The notes under the pieces: model-generated
Told to the model about the DNA's origin: nothing
Database searches by the model: none
What the model saw: only the letters and a program-made list of their open reading frames with translations
Made by a program: the position numbers and the translations under genes
Assembly: GCA_027946555.1 (NCBI GenBank)
Contig: JAPEVC010000005.1
Coordinates: 124,001 to 188,000, forward strand
Length of the DNA stretch: 64,000 bases
Source of the DNA: Gnomoniopsis sp. IMI 355080
Taxonomy: Eukaryota; Ascomycota; Sordariomycetes; Diaporthales; Gnomoniaceae
Reading direction: 5' to 3'
Shown: positions 41,735-53,694 of the stretch, piece after piece
Layout: every line of letters begins with the position of its first letter
Position numbering within the stretch: the first letter of the stretch is position 1

Positions 41735-43564
41735 ATGGCCCCTAACGATGAGGACTCCCCAAACGCTCTTCTCCTTGCTTGGGTCAAGGAATGGTATGAT
41801 ACGGCCAGGGAGCGAAGTTCGAAAGGCGTGCTCACATACAAGCACGCCTACGAGGCACTCAGAAAATGTCCCATGCCCTTCGACCATCCTTCGCAACTGC
41901 AGCAACTGAAGGGCTTTGGACCCAAGCTGTGTGAGAGGCTGACAGTACAGCTCCAAAAACATTGTGAAGAGAACAATCTAGAGATGCCAGAGCACCCTAT
42001 GGCGTCAAAGAAGCGAAAAGGGACCGGCAAGGCACGCGCAACAGGGGCCGGACCACTCAATGATGACGGCGACCATGATGACGATGATGATGGCTTGTCA
42101 GCACCTCCAGCCAAGAAGCCCAAGAAAGTCAAGCAGTACGTTCCGGCCTATCGATCTGGGGCCTACGCTTTGGTTGTCGCACTGTCAAAGGAGCCAGAAG
42201 ATGCAGCCGTCGGCATGTCTAAGCAAGACCTGATCGACGCAGCTCAGCCGTATAGCGATTCATCTTTCACAGCACCAAGTGATCCTGGCAAGTATTATAC
42301 AGCTTGGGCATCAATAAAGACCTTGTTGACGAAAGAGTTGGTCTATGAGCGTGGAAGACCCACAAAGAGGTACGCACTAACGGACGAGGGCTGGGAGGTT
42401 GCGAGGAAGATCGAGGCCACTACATCCGGTAGGAGTACAGGTCAGACGACAAAGGAGGACGATAAGAACGATGTTGTCATTCTTGACGAAACGCACCCGC
42501 CCAGACCTCGTCAGCCAGCGTTTTCAACTCGCGTGGGAGCGATACCTGATGATGACAATGATGACCTACCGGTTGAGAAGCCGAACTATATTGACGTTGT
42601 CACGGATGGGCCTGTTCTGTCTCCCGATTCTTCCTTTCCGGACTTTACTCCGATTGTCCTGGATCCCGGCACATTCTCAGTCCACCTAGTGCTGGATGTC
42701 CGAGAAGTCCGGGCCAAGACGGACCGCGACTACCTCAAGGAGGAGCTGGCCAAGAAGGGCGTGCGACCAATCATGCGAGCCCTTGAGCTTGGTGATATCC
42801 AGTGGGTTGCCAAATGCCACGATGCAGGCTTCTTGCGCCAGAACGGGGCGGAGGGTGATGAGGTCGTGCTCGACCACATCATCGAGAGGAAACGGCTTGA
42901 CGACTTGATTGGAAGTATCAAGGATGGCCGCTTCCGTGAACAAAAGTTCCGACTGAAGAGATCCGGCGTCAAATACGTCACATACCTGATTGAAGAGATT
43001 TCATTGGATCAATCGCACTTTCAGAAGTACGAAGAATCAGTCGAATCTGCCATCGCGTCTACACAGGTCGTTAATGGCTTCTCTGTGAAGAAGACGCGAG
43101 GAATGGATGAGTCGATTCGCTACCTTGCTCGCATGACTTCCATGCTGAAAACGGTGTACGAGAGCAAGCCTCTCAAAGTCATCCCAACCAGGATCATAAC
43201 GGCACAGAATTATCTCCCATTGCTAAGCCACCTCAAGGCAAAGGAGCCAGGGTCAAACTACTACATCAGCTATCCAGCATTTGCATCGTTGGCCTCCAAG
43301 TCGGAAATGCTTACTCTACGAGATCTGTACCTCAAAATGCTCATGTGCACCAGGGGCGTCACCGGAGAGAAGGCAATTGAAATTCAGAAGATTTGGAAGA
43401 CTCCCAACGAATTTGTCAAGGCTTTTGATGATTGTGGCTCGAGCGAAGAGGGAAAGAAGAAGCGGCGGGAACTTGTGTCCACCAAGTTGGGCAACAAGGT
43501 CAAGAGCAAGCAGATCGGGAAGGCCTTAAGCGCGAAGATCGCAGAGGCCTGGGGTGGAGTTTAA
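41735..43564 (+). CDS. MUS81: Mus81 structure-specific endonuclease subunit
   Basis: 609 residues, one exon, ATG at 41735. The N-terminal helix-hairpin-helix (about 10-85) includes LQQLKGFGPKLCERL. A winged-helix-like segment follows (about 130-230: YRSGAYALVVALSK, DEGWEVARKIE). The XPF-type nuclease domain starts near 315 with VLDVREVRAK. Its catalytic motif is ERKRLDD (384-390), followed by DGRFREQKFRLKRSGV. The C-terminal tandem HhH has RDLYLKMLMCTRGVTGEKA. With an Eme1-type partner it cuts replication-fork and recombination intermediates in the nucleus. Acidic linkers (DDGDHDDDDDG) separate domains. It is convergent with riboflavin synthase, 131 bases apart. Confidence 0.95.
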   Translation: MAPNDEDSPNALLLAWVKEWYDTARERSSKGVLTYKHAYEALRKCPMPFDHPSQLQQLKGFGPKLCERLTVQLQKHCEENNLEMPEHPMASKKRKGTGKARATGAGPLNDDGDHDDDDDGLSAPPAKKPKKVKQYVPAYRSGAYALVVALSKEPEDAAVGMSKQDLIDAAQPYSDSSFTAPSDPGKYYTAWASIKTLLTKELVYERGRPTKRYALTDEGWEVARKIEATTSGRSTGQTTKEDDKNDVVILDETHPPRPRQPAFSTRVGAIPDDDNDDLPVEKPNYIDVVTDGPVLSPDSSFPDFTPIVLDPGTFSVHLVLDVREVRAKTDRDYLKEELAKKGVRPIMRALELGDIQWVAKCHDAGFLRQNGAEGDEVVLDHIIERKRLDDLIGSIKDGRFREQKFRLKRSGVKYVTYLIEEISLDQSHFQKYEESVESAIASTQVVNGFSVKKTRGMDESIRYLARMTSMLKTVYESKPLKVIPTRIITAQNYLPLLSHLKAKEPGSNYYISYPAFASLASKSEMLTLRDLYLKMLMCTRGVTGEKAIEIQKIWKTPNEFVKAFDDCGSSEEGKKKRRELVSTKLGNKVKSKQIGKALSAKIAEAWGGV

Positions 43565-43695
43565 AGACACAATGTTTGCTCTATCCAATGTGCTACCTCA
43601 AAATGCAGACACCAGCACGCGTGAACGGGAAGCTTGTGTGGTTGTGTGCTGACCCGACCGCGTACAATGGCTCTCTGATGTGGTCCACAGATTTG

Positions 43696-44491
43696 CTATG
43701 AAGTATGCCCACCCAGCCCTTGGGCCACAATCTTTTCCACTGCCCTCTCCAGCTCTTTCACAAACGGAAAACTCCCTCCCTCTCCCATCCACAACATACT
43801 CTTCTCGGCATACTTGGCCATCATGTCAACCTCCACATTCACAGTATCGCCCACTTTCTTACCCGCGACAACCACTCTTTCTTGCGTGTACGCAATGAGC
43901 ATAACCTCCCACCACCCCTCTTGATCATCCACTTTGGTGACGGTCAAGCTCGTCCCGTCCAGGGCGACGTAGCCCTTGTAGACGACATAGCGCAATACAT
44001 CGCGCTTCGCCGGACTGAACCGAATGGTGATGGCGTTGCCGTCGGGTTCCATTTTGGAAATGGTGGCGATGGTGTCGACGTGGCCCTGCACAAAGTGGCC
44101 GCCCATGCGCGTGTCGGCGCGAACGGCCCGCTCGAGATTCACCTTTGAACCGGAAACCAGGGCGCCCAGGTTGGTGAGGCGGAGTGTTTCGGGGGCGATT
44201 CCGACGGTGAAGCTGGTGGGCGTGAAGGTCACGACGGTGAGGCACACGCCGTTGATGGCGATGCTGTCGCCTTCATGGCAGTCTGAGAGGAGCGTAGAAG
44301 AGTCCGGGAGGGAAATGATCAGGGACGTGCCGCCTGTTGAGTCATTGGGGTTGAGCTCAGCGACAACTGTGAGGCTGTCAGCATATGTATGAGTCGAAGA
44401 TGGACCGGGTAAGAGGTGAGATGAAAGATGAGAGCTCTGTGAGATCAGACTCAAACCTACCTCCGATTTCTTCAACGATTCCGGTAAACAT
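43696..44491 (-). CDS. RIB5: Riboflavin synthase
   Basis: Two exons, 44461-44491 and 43696-44366, give 233 residues. The first exon encodes only MFTGIVEEIG plus one base; the acceptor CCTCACAG|TT restores the reading VVAELN, the normal start of this family. Two lumazine-binding domains follow: INGVCLTVV and MGGHFVQGHVDTIA mark the first, LDGTSLTVTKV and GDTVNVEVDMMAKYAEK the second. The enzyme dismutates two 6,7-dimethyl-8-ribityllumazine molecules to riboflavin, in the cytosol. Flavin supply links it loosely to the FAD-carrying SDH1 2 kb away, though nothing suggests co-regulation. Confidence 0.94.
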
Positions 44492-45039
44492 CTTGGCTTT
44501 GATATCACAGCACTCCAGATTCGTCTTTGTTGGAAGTCAAACCAGGCCGGCCCTCACGATATCTCGATGACTTTATTAGAATAGGTTATGCCCATCATTG
44601 ATTTGGCCGCTGCCAAGGCGACCTTGTAGTACTGTATGTGCTGCAAGGTCCTTGGTGGGGCTGTATTTCAGGGTCCTGCCTTCTCGGAGCCGCATTCGGC
44701 AATTGGACAGGCCTTTCTACTGGCATTGCTCATGATTTGCCCATTGACTTCGATCGATCGAACTCAATGTACGTCCCAAATAGTGTCATTCCTTTCAATG
44801 CCTACATATCGTTTTCTCATGCAAAACAGGTACAGGATTCGCCTTTTGTGGCAAGATCTCTTCTGCCATGTTGAATGCGGTGTATCATACTATGTCTCTC
44901 CCCAACCTGCCCTTAGTCGCAAGCGAGGCTTCTTAGGGCGGACCATCTTACTCGTGAAATAGGGCCGGAGCTAATCAGTCGGTTCAAAATGTCACCCCGA
45001 GACTACTTTGGTACTCGTATAGCACTTAGAGTGCGTTCC
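44492..45039. other. Spacer, no gene seen
   Basis: About 550 bases upstream of riboflavin synthase, containing its promoter. Frames here show no recognisable protein. Confidence 0.4.
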
Positions 45040-45425
45040 AAGACCTCATTCGAAGGACCTTCTGTCAGAGCTCAAGGACTGCATTAAAGAACTGTCTGGC
45101 CTGAGGAATAGTGTAGAGAGCAAGGCAGAGAATTTGAGCGCCTTCATTGGTCCGCCTCCTATATTTGGGTAGTTATTGCACTACTTCAGCGGATGTGCTG
45201 GATCTCAAGCAACAGCAAGCCAGTATAAGTAAGGCTCATGAGGTCACGAAGCAAGGAGAGGAGACAATACGTCAAGGAAAGACAATTGTGATTTTCACTG
45301 TGATGACAATTGTTCCTGGGAGTGACTCCGTGGCTACAACGCTGAGTTCGCGAACTCATCTGTAAGTCACCCGAAATCGCCCAGAACAATTCGTAAACCT
45401 GCGATTCCACATGAAGTTCCATGAC
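45040..45425 (+). pseudogene. Decayed CorA-like membrane-protein C-terminus
   Basis: Translated pieces resemble the region just before and inside the last membrane helices of fungal CorA-type/ankyrin proteins. GLRNSVESKAENLSAFI is followed by stops. VLDLKQQQASISKAHEVTKQ then continues to GEETIRQGKTIVIFTVMTIV, close to the usual LDLKQKQA..RQG.TIMVFTIVTI pattern as I remember it. The expected FLPLSFMSSFF helix is replaced by unrelated sequence, and a later piece (YNAEFANSS) resumes in another frame. No intact frame or start codon remains, so this reads as a gene relic. Confidence 0.5.
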
Positions 45426-46187
45426 AAATTGACTCCAGTGTACCTAAAGCAATTGCACACATATGATGACGGACGGTTGCTGTATTAAATTTAGGCTCGG
45501 AGCGTCACATGTGAGAGATTTGACACCGCTGCTGGGTCTGCCCAAGCAGAGGCTGCAGAGCCACGGGTTTGAAAATCGGGAGCCAAGGATGCCTCTGTTG
45601 ATGCTTGAGTAGTTTAGAATTTGTGAGCCTGGCATTGATTTGCTGATAAGTGTGTTGGGCCACAGAATGATTCCCTGTCTGAATAATGACCTGCGCGATA
45701 ATCGCTTCTAGCCTGTAATCATTTGCAGAAGAGTGGCAATTGCTTGAGCCTTCAAGTCATGTAGAGGGCCTCAGAAGGTATTCTGAAAAATACGACCCGA
45801 TTCTAAACCCGTGATCTCGTCAGGTTGAAACATTTTGCGTCCTTGGGACAATGCTTGGCCTGATTTTGGAGCCTATGAATCATCGACTTCGACTGTTGAC
45901 GAGGGCAAGCCGGGTGAACGTTCCGGGCCATCATCGGCATCTTCCTCGGCTCAAGAGCGGGTAACTGACTTGAAGGGGCAAGTGCTTGTGTAAGCAGTCT
46001 GTCTGATTGGCTGGACTGGCAACTCTGTGAGCTCGTCAACGACAACTTCGCGAGATTCAGACAAGTCAATCACGCTCCGAATGCAGCATTGTGTTACCGA
46101 CTTGTAGGACGAGACGCTGCACATTGGGGTTCAGAATCACACTCAGACTCAACCACATTTTGATCTGCAGATTGGCGCACATTGAAC
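45426..46187. other. Spacer upstream of SDH1
   Basis: About 760 bases with no gene recognised; the last part is the SDH1 promoter and leader. Confidence 0.45.
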
Positions 46188-48496
46188 ATGGCCTCTACCA
46201 TGGCTATGAGGAGGCTCACAACTGTAAGCCTCTCTGTCTCGTCTTTCGCCTTTTCCAGACCTACTGTTGCGTCGCCGTCTTGAAGCCATAACACCCACTA
46301 ACGAAAGCTATTCTCACACAGCTCTCGCGCCTCCCGAGAACTCAGACTCGGAATTTCTCTTCTACTCGCCCAGCAGGTACGCTTTGTCTTTCCTGTGCTA
46401 TCCCGAACCTTCGGCAGACTTCCATTTGCTGATATAGCCGACTTGCAGCCAAAATATTTACCGGCGGACGACCTCTGCGAGCCAAGGAGGCATCACCCTT
46501 TGTTAGCTCCAAGTACCCCGTGATAGTACGTCCAACCAATCCTGCCCTCCTCGCTCCTTAGCATCGACATAACAATTACTGACCCTGGATATCGCGCAGG
46601 ATCACGAGTATGATGCCGTCGTCGTCGGCGCTGGCGGCTCAGGTCTGCGAGCTGCCTTCGGTCTCGCTGAGGCCGGTTTCAACACTGCTTGTATCTCGAA
46701 GCTGTTCCCCACAAGAAGTCACACTGTTGCCGCTCAGGGTGGCATCAACGCTGCTCTAGGAAATATGCATGAGGACGACTGGAGGTGGCACATGTACGAT
46801 ACCGTCAAGGGCTCTGACTGGCTCGGAGACCAAGACGCCATCCATTACATGACCCGCGAGGCTCCTGCGTCCGTCATCGAGCTCGAGAACTACGGCTGCC
46901 CCTTCTCACGAACAGAGGATGGCAAAATGTACGCATACCTCCTTACAATTGGCAGATTGGTCTAGCTAATGGCTTTCATCAGTTACCAGCGTGCTTTCGG
47001 TGGACAATCGCAGAAGTATGGCAAGGGCGGACAGGCCTACCGATGCTGCGCTGCCGCTGACCGAACCGGACACGCTCTCCTACACACTCTGTACGGCCAG
47101 TCTCTGCGACACAACACCAACTACTTCATCGAATACTTTGCCGTGGATCTGATCATGGAGGATGGTGAGTGCCGAGGTGTGCTGGCATACAACCAGGAGG
47201 ATGGCACGCTGCACCGATTTATGTCCAACAACACGGTCCTGGCCACTGGTGGATACGGCCGCGCATACTTCAGCTGCACGTCCGCGCACACATGTACTGG
47301 AGACGGTATGGCCATGGTTGCACGTGCCGGTCTGCCCAACCAGGATCTCGAGTTCGTTCAGTTCCACCCCACCGGAATTTATGGCGCTGGTTGCTTGATC
47401 ACCGAGGGCTCGCGTGGCGAGGGCGGCTACTTGTTGAACTCGGAGGGTGAGCGATTCATGGAGCGTTACGCACCCACGGCCAAGGATCTTGCGTCTCGTG
47501 ATGTCGTGTCGCGTTCCATGACCATGGAGATTCGCGAGGGTCGTGGTGTTGGCCCTGAGAAGGACCACATTTACCTCCAGCTTAGCCACCTGCCCCCAGA
47601 GATTCTTCACGAACGTCTGCCCGGTATCTCGGAGACCGCTAGCATTTTCTCCGGTGTTGATGTCACCAAGCAGCCTATCCCTGTTCTGCCCACCGTTCAC
47701 TACAACATGGGTGGTATTCCTACTCGGTACACTGGTGAGGTTATCACTGTTGATGAGAATGGCAAGGACCAGGTCGTCCCCGGACTGTTCGCTTGCGGTG
47801 AGGCTGCTTGCGTGTCCGTCCACGGAGCCAACCGTCTGGGAGCCAACTCGCTGCTCGACTTGGTTGTATTTGGCCGTGCCGTATCCCACACTATTCGCGA
47901 CAACTTCACTCCTGGTGCCAAGCACAAGCCTATCAGCGCTGATGCTGGTGCTGCGTCAATTGAGTCTCTTGATCAGATCCGAACTTCCGATGGACCCAAG
48001 AGCACGGCCGAAATTCGTCTAGCTATGCAGAAGACCATGCAGACAGACGTCAGCGTGTTCCGCATGCAAGAGAGCTTGGATGAGGGTGTCCGAAAGATCA
48101 ATGAGGTCGACCAAATGTTCAAGGACGTTGGTATCAAGGACCGCAGCATGATCTGGAACTCGGATCTTGTTGAGACCCTGGAGCTGAAGAATCTTTTGAC
48201 CTGCGCGTAAGTTTACATTATCTCGAGATGACAAGGCGGAAAAAGAAGTACAAAACATTTACTGACCATTCATCAGCACCCAAACTGCCGTCTCTGCTGC
48301 CAACCGCAAAGAATCCCGCGGAGCTCACGCCCGTGAAGATTACCCTGACCGCGACGACGACAACTGGATGAAGCACACTCTGTCCTTCCAGAAGGAGCCA
48401 CACGGCAAGGTCGAGCTCGGCTACCGTGCCGTCATCCCTCACACCCTCGACGAGGCCGAGTGCAAGGCAGTGCCACCATTCAAGCGTGTTTATTAA
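46188..48496 (+). CDS. SDH1: Succinate dehydrogenase flavoprotein subunit, mitochondrial
   Basis: Six exons are inferred: 46188-46223, 46322-46376, 46449-46525, 46600-46928, 46983-48206 and 48277-48496, giving 646 residues. The N-terminus (MASTMAMRRLTTLSRLPRTQ) is basic and hydroxylated, a mitochondrial presequence. FAD-binding VVVGAGGSGLRAAFGLAEAG starts near 62, followed by TRSHTVAAQGGINAALGNM with the His that binds FAD covalently. QFHPTGIYGAGCLITEGSRG and the catalytic segment around RDVVSRSMTMEI form the dicarboxylate site. HYNMGGIPT and GANRLGANSLLDLVVFGRA follow, and it ends AVPPFKRVY. It oxidises succinate to fumarate in complex II of the inner membrane. Three of its introns fall in the first 115 codons, as is common in fungal mitochondrial genes. 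Confidence 0.96.
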
Positions 48497-48929
48497 AGCA
48501 TTTGCGACGAAGAACGAGAAGGGAAATAGACGATTTATTAGAGAGGTATCGAAAGGGAATCGAAAAAGGGAATTTCGTAATGCACGAGTTTCTGTTCATG
48601 CACAAGTCTACGATGACGGCCATTGCGCAAAAGACGAAAGTGCTGGCAAGAAGAAAGAACAAGGCTGGGAGGGTTCCTTCTTTTTAGGGAGGGCTAGTTG
48701 CATTGTGGCGAGAGGGGGTGTAAGTGTCTGCAATGCCATTCTCGGCGTTATGTACGCATATCAATGTGTGAGATTTCAATATGTCTGTAGCGTATGGGAT
48801 TTTATGACCTTCACTCGTCACTTCTTCTGCAGCACGTGTCCCCAGTGAACCCTTGAGTCCTTGTTAAAAGAAACGCTATTGCTGATAACATTGTGTATGG
48901 GGGTATCAATTTTACACGTATCCGTATGT
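48497..48929. other. Convergent spacer
   Basis: About 430 bases between SDH1 and the GT90 gene stop codons. A plus-strand frame continues past 48497 in another phase but is a by-product of the SDH1 last exon. No gene seen. Confidence 0.45.
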
Positions 48930-51900
48930 CTACTTTAAGGGGTCATAGCCGAGCTCCTCACGATCATCATCGACCAGTCTCCCCCATTCTAACAGCAGCC
49001 TGAACATGTACACCTGCATGTCCTCCTTTCTCAATGCCTTCGCTGCCCAATCGTGTCCATCAATCGCGATCCGCTCGCCCAGAGATAATTCCGAGTCTTC
49101 TTGCTTTACGATGAGTTTCTTACTCACAAGCCACACGACGTCCCACAGTCCACTCAGACTCACATCCAAAGGGACATAGTGCTTCCACGGCTTCACTCGT
49201 TCATCATACCATGTCCGGAACAATGTTGCCCTGTATGCGGTGCTGTAACTTCGCAAGAATGGCAGGAAGCGCCCAGAAAATCCCGCTCCGTCGACATCGA
49301 TCAGGTGCCGGTAGAGCCAGTGTTCTTGGAAGTCGATTCTTGGCGTACCTAAGCCCTGATTGTGCCCTTGAAAAGTTGCTGTCTCGCTGCGGCACTCGGA
49401 CGGGTCGCAGTGGCTGAAGTTGCCCGCGAAGGAAACGTCGATATCCGGCATTTCAGAGGGGCTTGTGCTCGGGAAAGATAGGCCGGATCGCGATCGCAGC
49501 ACCTTCGCGAGGTTGACGAGTCGCGCCCTGAGGAAGCTTGGCCATTTGTTTGCCTGTGCAAATCCATCGGAACTCGAGCCACGCCAGAAAACGGCGTTTT
49601 GCTTCAGCCGCCACTCCATGTCTGTCGTTTCGTCTACACCCACTTTGTCAACATAGTTCCACGGACTCGGGACGAGGATATCATTGAAACCATCTACACG
49701 GCTCTGGCTGAAAATAGGCATGGCCTCCTGCGTCACGACGAAAGATGCCGGGGAGGTCAAGAACCCATGCATGCGTGCCAGATCCGGGCGATCACATAGA
49801 TCCGGAGTAGCAGTGGTGATTCCTCCCTGTGCCTCGGGAAGTGCGTGATTGCCATCCCACCATTTGAGCTGCAAGGCTGCAGAGTCCGAGGAGCACGTCG
49901 GCGCAATGTACGTGTCATACAACGGCAGCCTAGGCTGCTTCTTGCTAAAGTACTTGGTCCGGGACGTGTCCCTAAGATCCTTCTCGGTAGACGGCACGTC
50001 CCACGCCGGATCCGCGGTCTGACTGAACCACCCACGTAGCGGATGGCCGTCAGCCTTGGATGATTTGAGCACGTTCAGCGGGCCCTGCCCTTCTTCGCGC
50101 AGCTGAGATAGCATACCCGCAGGCATTGTCACGCGGCACTCGTCGTCCAAGTTGAACGCAATGTCCATGTCCGGCAACGACGCACTGAACGGCTCGATCA
50201 TCTCCTTGTAGGCTTCCATCATCCAGAAGTGCGTGCCTGGCGTATTCGGGCTTAGTATTACCTTGCCACCCCGGATCCGAATTCCGCCGATGCCCAGGTC
50301 CGTCTGCGCGAGGAGATGGCTGGTCCGCTCGCGCAGTGCGGCAGGCGCAAGGCCCCAGAAAGGCAGCAAGTCATCGTGAATTTGGTCGAAGGTGTCGATG
50401 ATGGGAGAATTATGCTTGAGGGCAAATTCGTGCCACTTATCGAACTTTGGCGGTGGGGGCATCGAATAGCGAGCTTTGTAAGCTGCTGCGGCATCGTTGG
50501 CGGTCTGCGATCTCCCAGCTTCGAAGAGCCATACGTTCGCAGCGTTTTGGGCGCTTTGGATGATAGGGAGAGGGTCGTGAGGGCGGGAAGTGATGGACCG
50601 GATGCAGCTGATGCCGAAAAGGACTGAGACCGTAGCGAGGCATGCTATCAAGCGCTTCTTGTGCTGCGTCTTGTCCAGATTGGAAAGCCTAGATACCTCA
50701 GTATCTTGGCGGATTGTATAGTGGCTCAGTAGTGCCAAGACGCCACTTGCGAAGATCGCTATAATCAACGCAGTTGGAGAGACTGAGTGTGAGACGCCGT
50801 ATCCGGTGGCCGTTTGAAAGTTATGATGGACAGATAAGAACGCTGCACCGCCCAACAGAGACAAGGTGATCGGCGTCAAGTGAGCCAGCAGGATCAGGCC
50901 CGACAAGAGGACAGCTGTGGCCAGGAAGCTATCAAGGACGACGTCCCGTATAACGAGGTTCCTGAAGGACGAGCTCGCTGCTAGTTCCCTCACACTCGTC
51001 GTCGCGAATGGCGAGGTAATCAGCAGCAAAAGGAGCATGGTAGCCGCCGCAAGGAGACAATCCTCCCCCAGATTACTTCCACTCAGCCCAGACCCTGTCT
51101 TTTCCTCTTCTGACTGCACTTTCCTTCTTACCCTGCTCAAGATGAACAGAGCGATCCCGTCTAAGCCCAAGCCTAGTATCTGAACCAGGCCAGCCGCAGG
51201 CCACAAGGTGCCGGTGGGACAGACCAAGCCAGTGGTGTGGTCCATCAGGACGAGGGCTTGGTTGGCTAGGACCGCCCAACATAAAGCAAGAGAAAAATGG
51301 CGTGCTGGAAAACGCAGCCTCGTGCTCCTGTGAATCTCGGTGATCGAACCAAGACGCGGCCATATCCCCAGGGTTGGGCTAGGCGACCGTTCGTAGCTGG
51401 CGAGCGGCGTGTAGTCATGTTGGGGCCATGCCCAGTCTGCCGCCAGTAACAAAGCAGGAAGAAAAGTCTAGCACAGCCAGGAAAGTCAGGAATAGCTCAC
51501 AGTGTGCTGCTACACAGGATCAGGAACCTACAAAGACTGCTGGGATCGTGCACTGTGTCCACCACAGCGTATGTCGAAAGGCAAAAGCTCTTGCCACGAG
51601 AGCGACGACCACGGCTAGCGTATGCAGCGACTCAGCCCTTGCCCTGCCCTTGGCGATCTGCCGTAAATATTGCGTAGCTGATACCGCTTCTCCAGTCCTC
51701 CCTTTGGTATGTAGAACGAGACAGCAGCCGGTTATCAGCAGAGTGAACGCAGAGAGGACAACAGGTCGTTCTGCAGTGGTTGGGTCAGCGGGAAGCGCTC
51801 ATCTCAATTTCTGGCCCGACAGGCAGACGTACCCAAGGAAGATGTTGTAGGAAATCTCAGGGAGAGGATAATGTTCCCCAAGATGAAGATGCTGTACCTT

Positions 51901-51970
51901 CACTGTCAATGTCCGAGGCGAGTTGCAGGTGGACTTTGAAAACTCACCATAAAAGCACCGACTGCTTCAT
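48930..51970 (-). CDS. Membrane-anchored GT90 (CAP10-like) glycosyltransferase
   Basis: Four exons are inferred: 51948-51970, 51833-51891, 51532-51770 and 48930-51467, giving 952 residues. The large last exon alone lacks an ATG; adding the upstream exons gives MKQSVLLCIFILGNIILSL at the start and many hydrophobic segments over the first ~480 residues. The C-terminal ~450 residues match the CAP10/GT90 family: DMDIAFNLDDECRV, NAVFWRGSSSDGFA, HCDPSECRS, then DGAGFSGRFLPFLRSYSTAY, FRTWYDERVKPWKHYVPLDV and SGLWDVVWLV. In Cryptococcus a relative is a Golgi xylosyltransferase for capsule and protein glycans; most ascomycete members lack an assigned acceptor. The multi-helix front half is far longer than in Cap10. 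Secretory-pathway location is inferred. Confidence 0.85.
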
Positions 51971-53694
51971 GGCCGCCACCCGGAGGCTCTGCAGCGTATT
52001 TTTAGTATGTGAGAGCATCACCACGGGACGTTCGCAGACGACAACATGACCAGACATCAAGAACACATAGTTGCGCAACGTGTGCAAAAGAACGGCGACA
52101 ACGACAACAGGAAGAACACAAAGATGGACAATCTACATCTGACGGCATGTTTAATAAGTGAGGTACAACCTGAAGTAAGGAACACAGCCGCCCCTCTTTC
52201 AAGACAAACGATGTCAGCGGTTGGACAAAGGCAGCCTAGCTGAACAATCAATCTAACGGCCGCAGCCGGTGGCACAGGATTTCTGACAGTCTGACATTTC
52301 AGTAGCTCCTTCCAGCCTTCCAGGCCTTGTGTCGCTGCAGATTACCTAGAAAGGGCGGTAGGATTGTAGGTACCAACCGAATCAACATCCAAGGAAAGAA
52401 CAAGACCATCCTCCCGATATATGTGTACCCCCTACTAATATAATGCAGATTCCTGGCCGATGTAACGGCAGAACCACCCGCCCGGTCCAGATTGTGCGCT
52501 TGGACGCCTTCTTGTTTTCCTTCCAACCCGCCCCCCAACCGCCTAAAAAGAATGAAAAAAGAATTAAAAATGAAAACAAAAAAGGAGAGAGGGAGAACAT
52601 TGAAAATCGGCCGGAAAACAAGTCGAAAACAACAATTGAATTATGAATTTCCGTCCTACCGATCGATCAGTGATTAGCGATTTGCCTTTTCACCCAGGGC
52701 GTCTAACTTGTCAACCCGGCGGTGCGGGTCGAGGTACTCTTTCTTTACTAACGTTGCAATCTTAATCCAAAACTTGTTTAGTGCAGCGCAGTCAGCCGAG
52801 TAGTGCGAAGATGACGCGCCGGTGCTACTGAGGGATGCTGACTGCATACCGGATTAGGTCCTATTATCGTCCAATCAGTCCCTTTGACTCACATTCCTCT
52901 GAGAGCGGCCGCACGGGAACGGTGAAAGGGCTGTCTTGGTTTTGGGGATGCAAACGTTGAGACCGTCCTCCGTGGAGCAGCATCATCAGGAGGCAAGGCT
53001 GCTCAGCCTCGTGTTAGGCCTTAAGTCAGGTTTGTGTCCTCTAGGTTGACGCACTGGCTGCATGTGCCTCAAGAGGCTGATTTTGTGGGCGTGTCCAATT
53101 TTAGATCCAGTTGGATCCAAGCTGGAACATATCTTACTTCGGCCGTTCACCTCTGCACTACCAATGAGCAGCCATCAAGAGGCGGGTCAATCTAGCGGTG
53201 ACCAAAATCTCGTCCATTGCCCAAGGTATTGATTAATCACAGATTCCACCACTGTCCAGGGTCAAGTTGTAGCCATTAATGCTATCCAACAATATTTACA
53301 ATGGCCGTGTGATGATCCGCACTACAACGAACGTGCTTGCTCAACCCATAAACAAACCTGCGGTTGTGTAACACGTTGTGACAATTATTGGGCATACGCC
53401 CCATAGATATGTAGCCATGACGCACGCCGACCGAGTATTGCAAATGCATCAAGTCTCGCAATCGACTGACTCAGAAGTTTTGCTTCATCTTCCCTTGCGG
53501 CATATCATTTTTTCCCGCTTCAGACTCCAATTTGCGCTCGCTCTTTCAAACACTCATGCTGTCTGTCTTTCTTCCGAGTCTTCTGCCGTGTGGCCAGACA
53601 TCAAATCCACTCTTCTCGACTCGCAAGAGGCAATCCTTGTGCCATCAGATGCAGTCGCGCAGATGCAGTCGGGCCAACGAAGCTGAATGGTCCA
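51971..53694. other. 1.7 kb spacer, no gene seen
   Basis: Upstream of the GT90 gene. An A-rich tract lies at about 52547-52585. Frames are short and featureless; the region 53378-53690 has several overlapping plus frames that look non-coding. Confidence 0.45.

Noticed and set aside
47080..47925. 281-codon open frame on the minus strand
   Set aside because: It lies fully opposite SDH1 exon 5, whose protein is unmistakable; the antisense frame is a codon-bias by-product with no family features.
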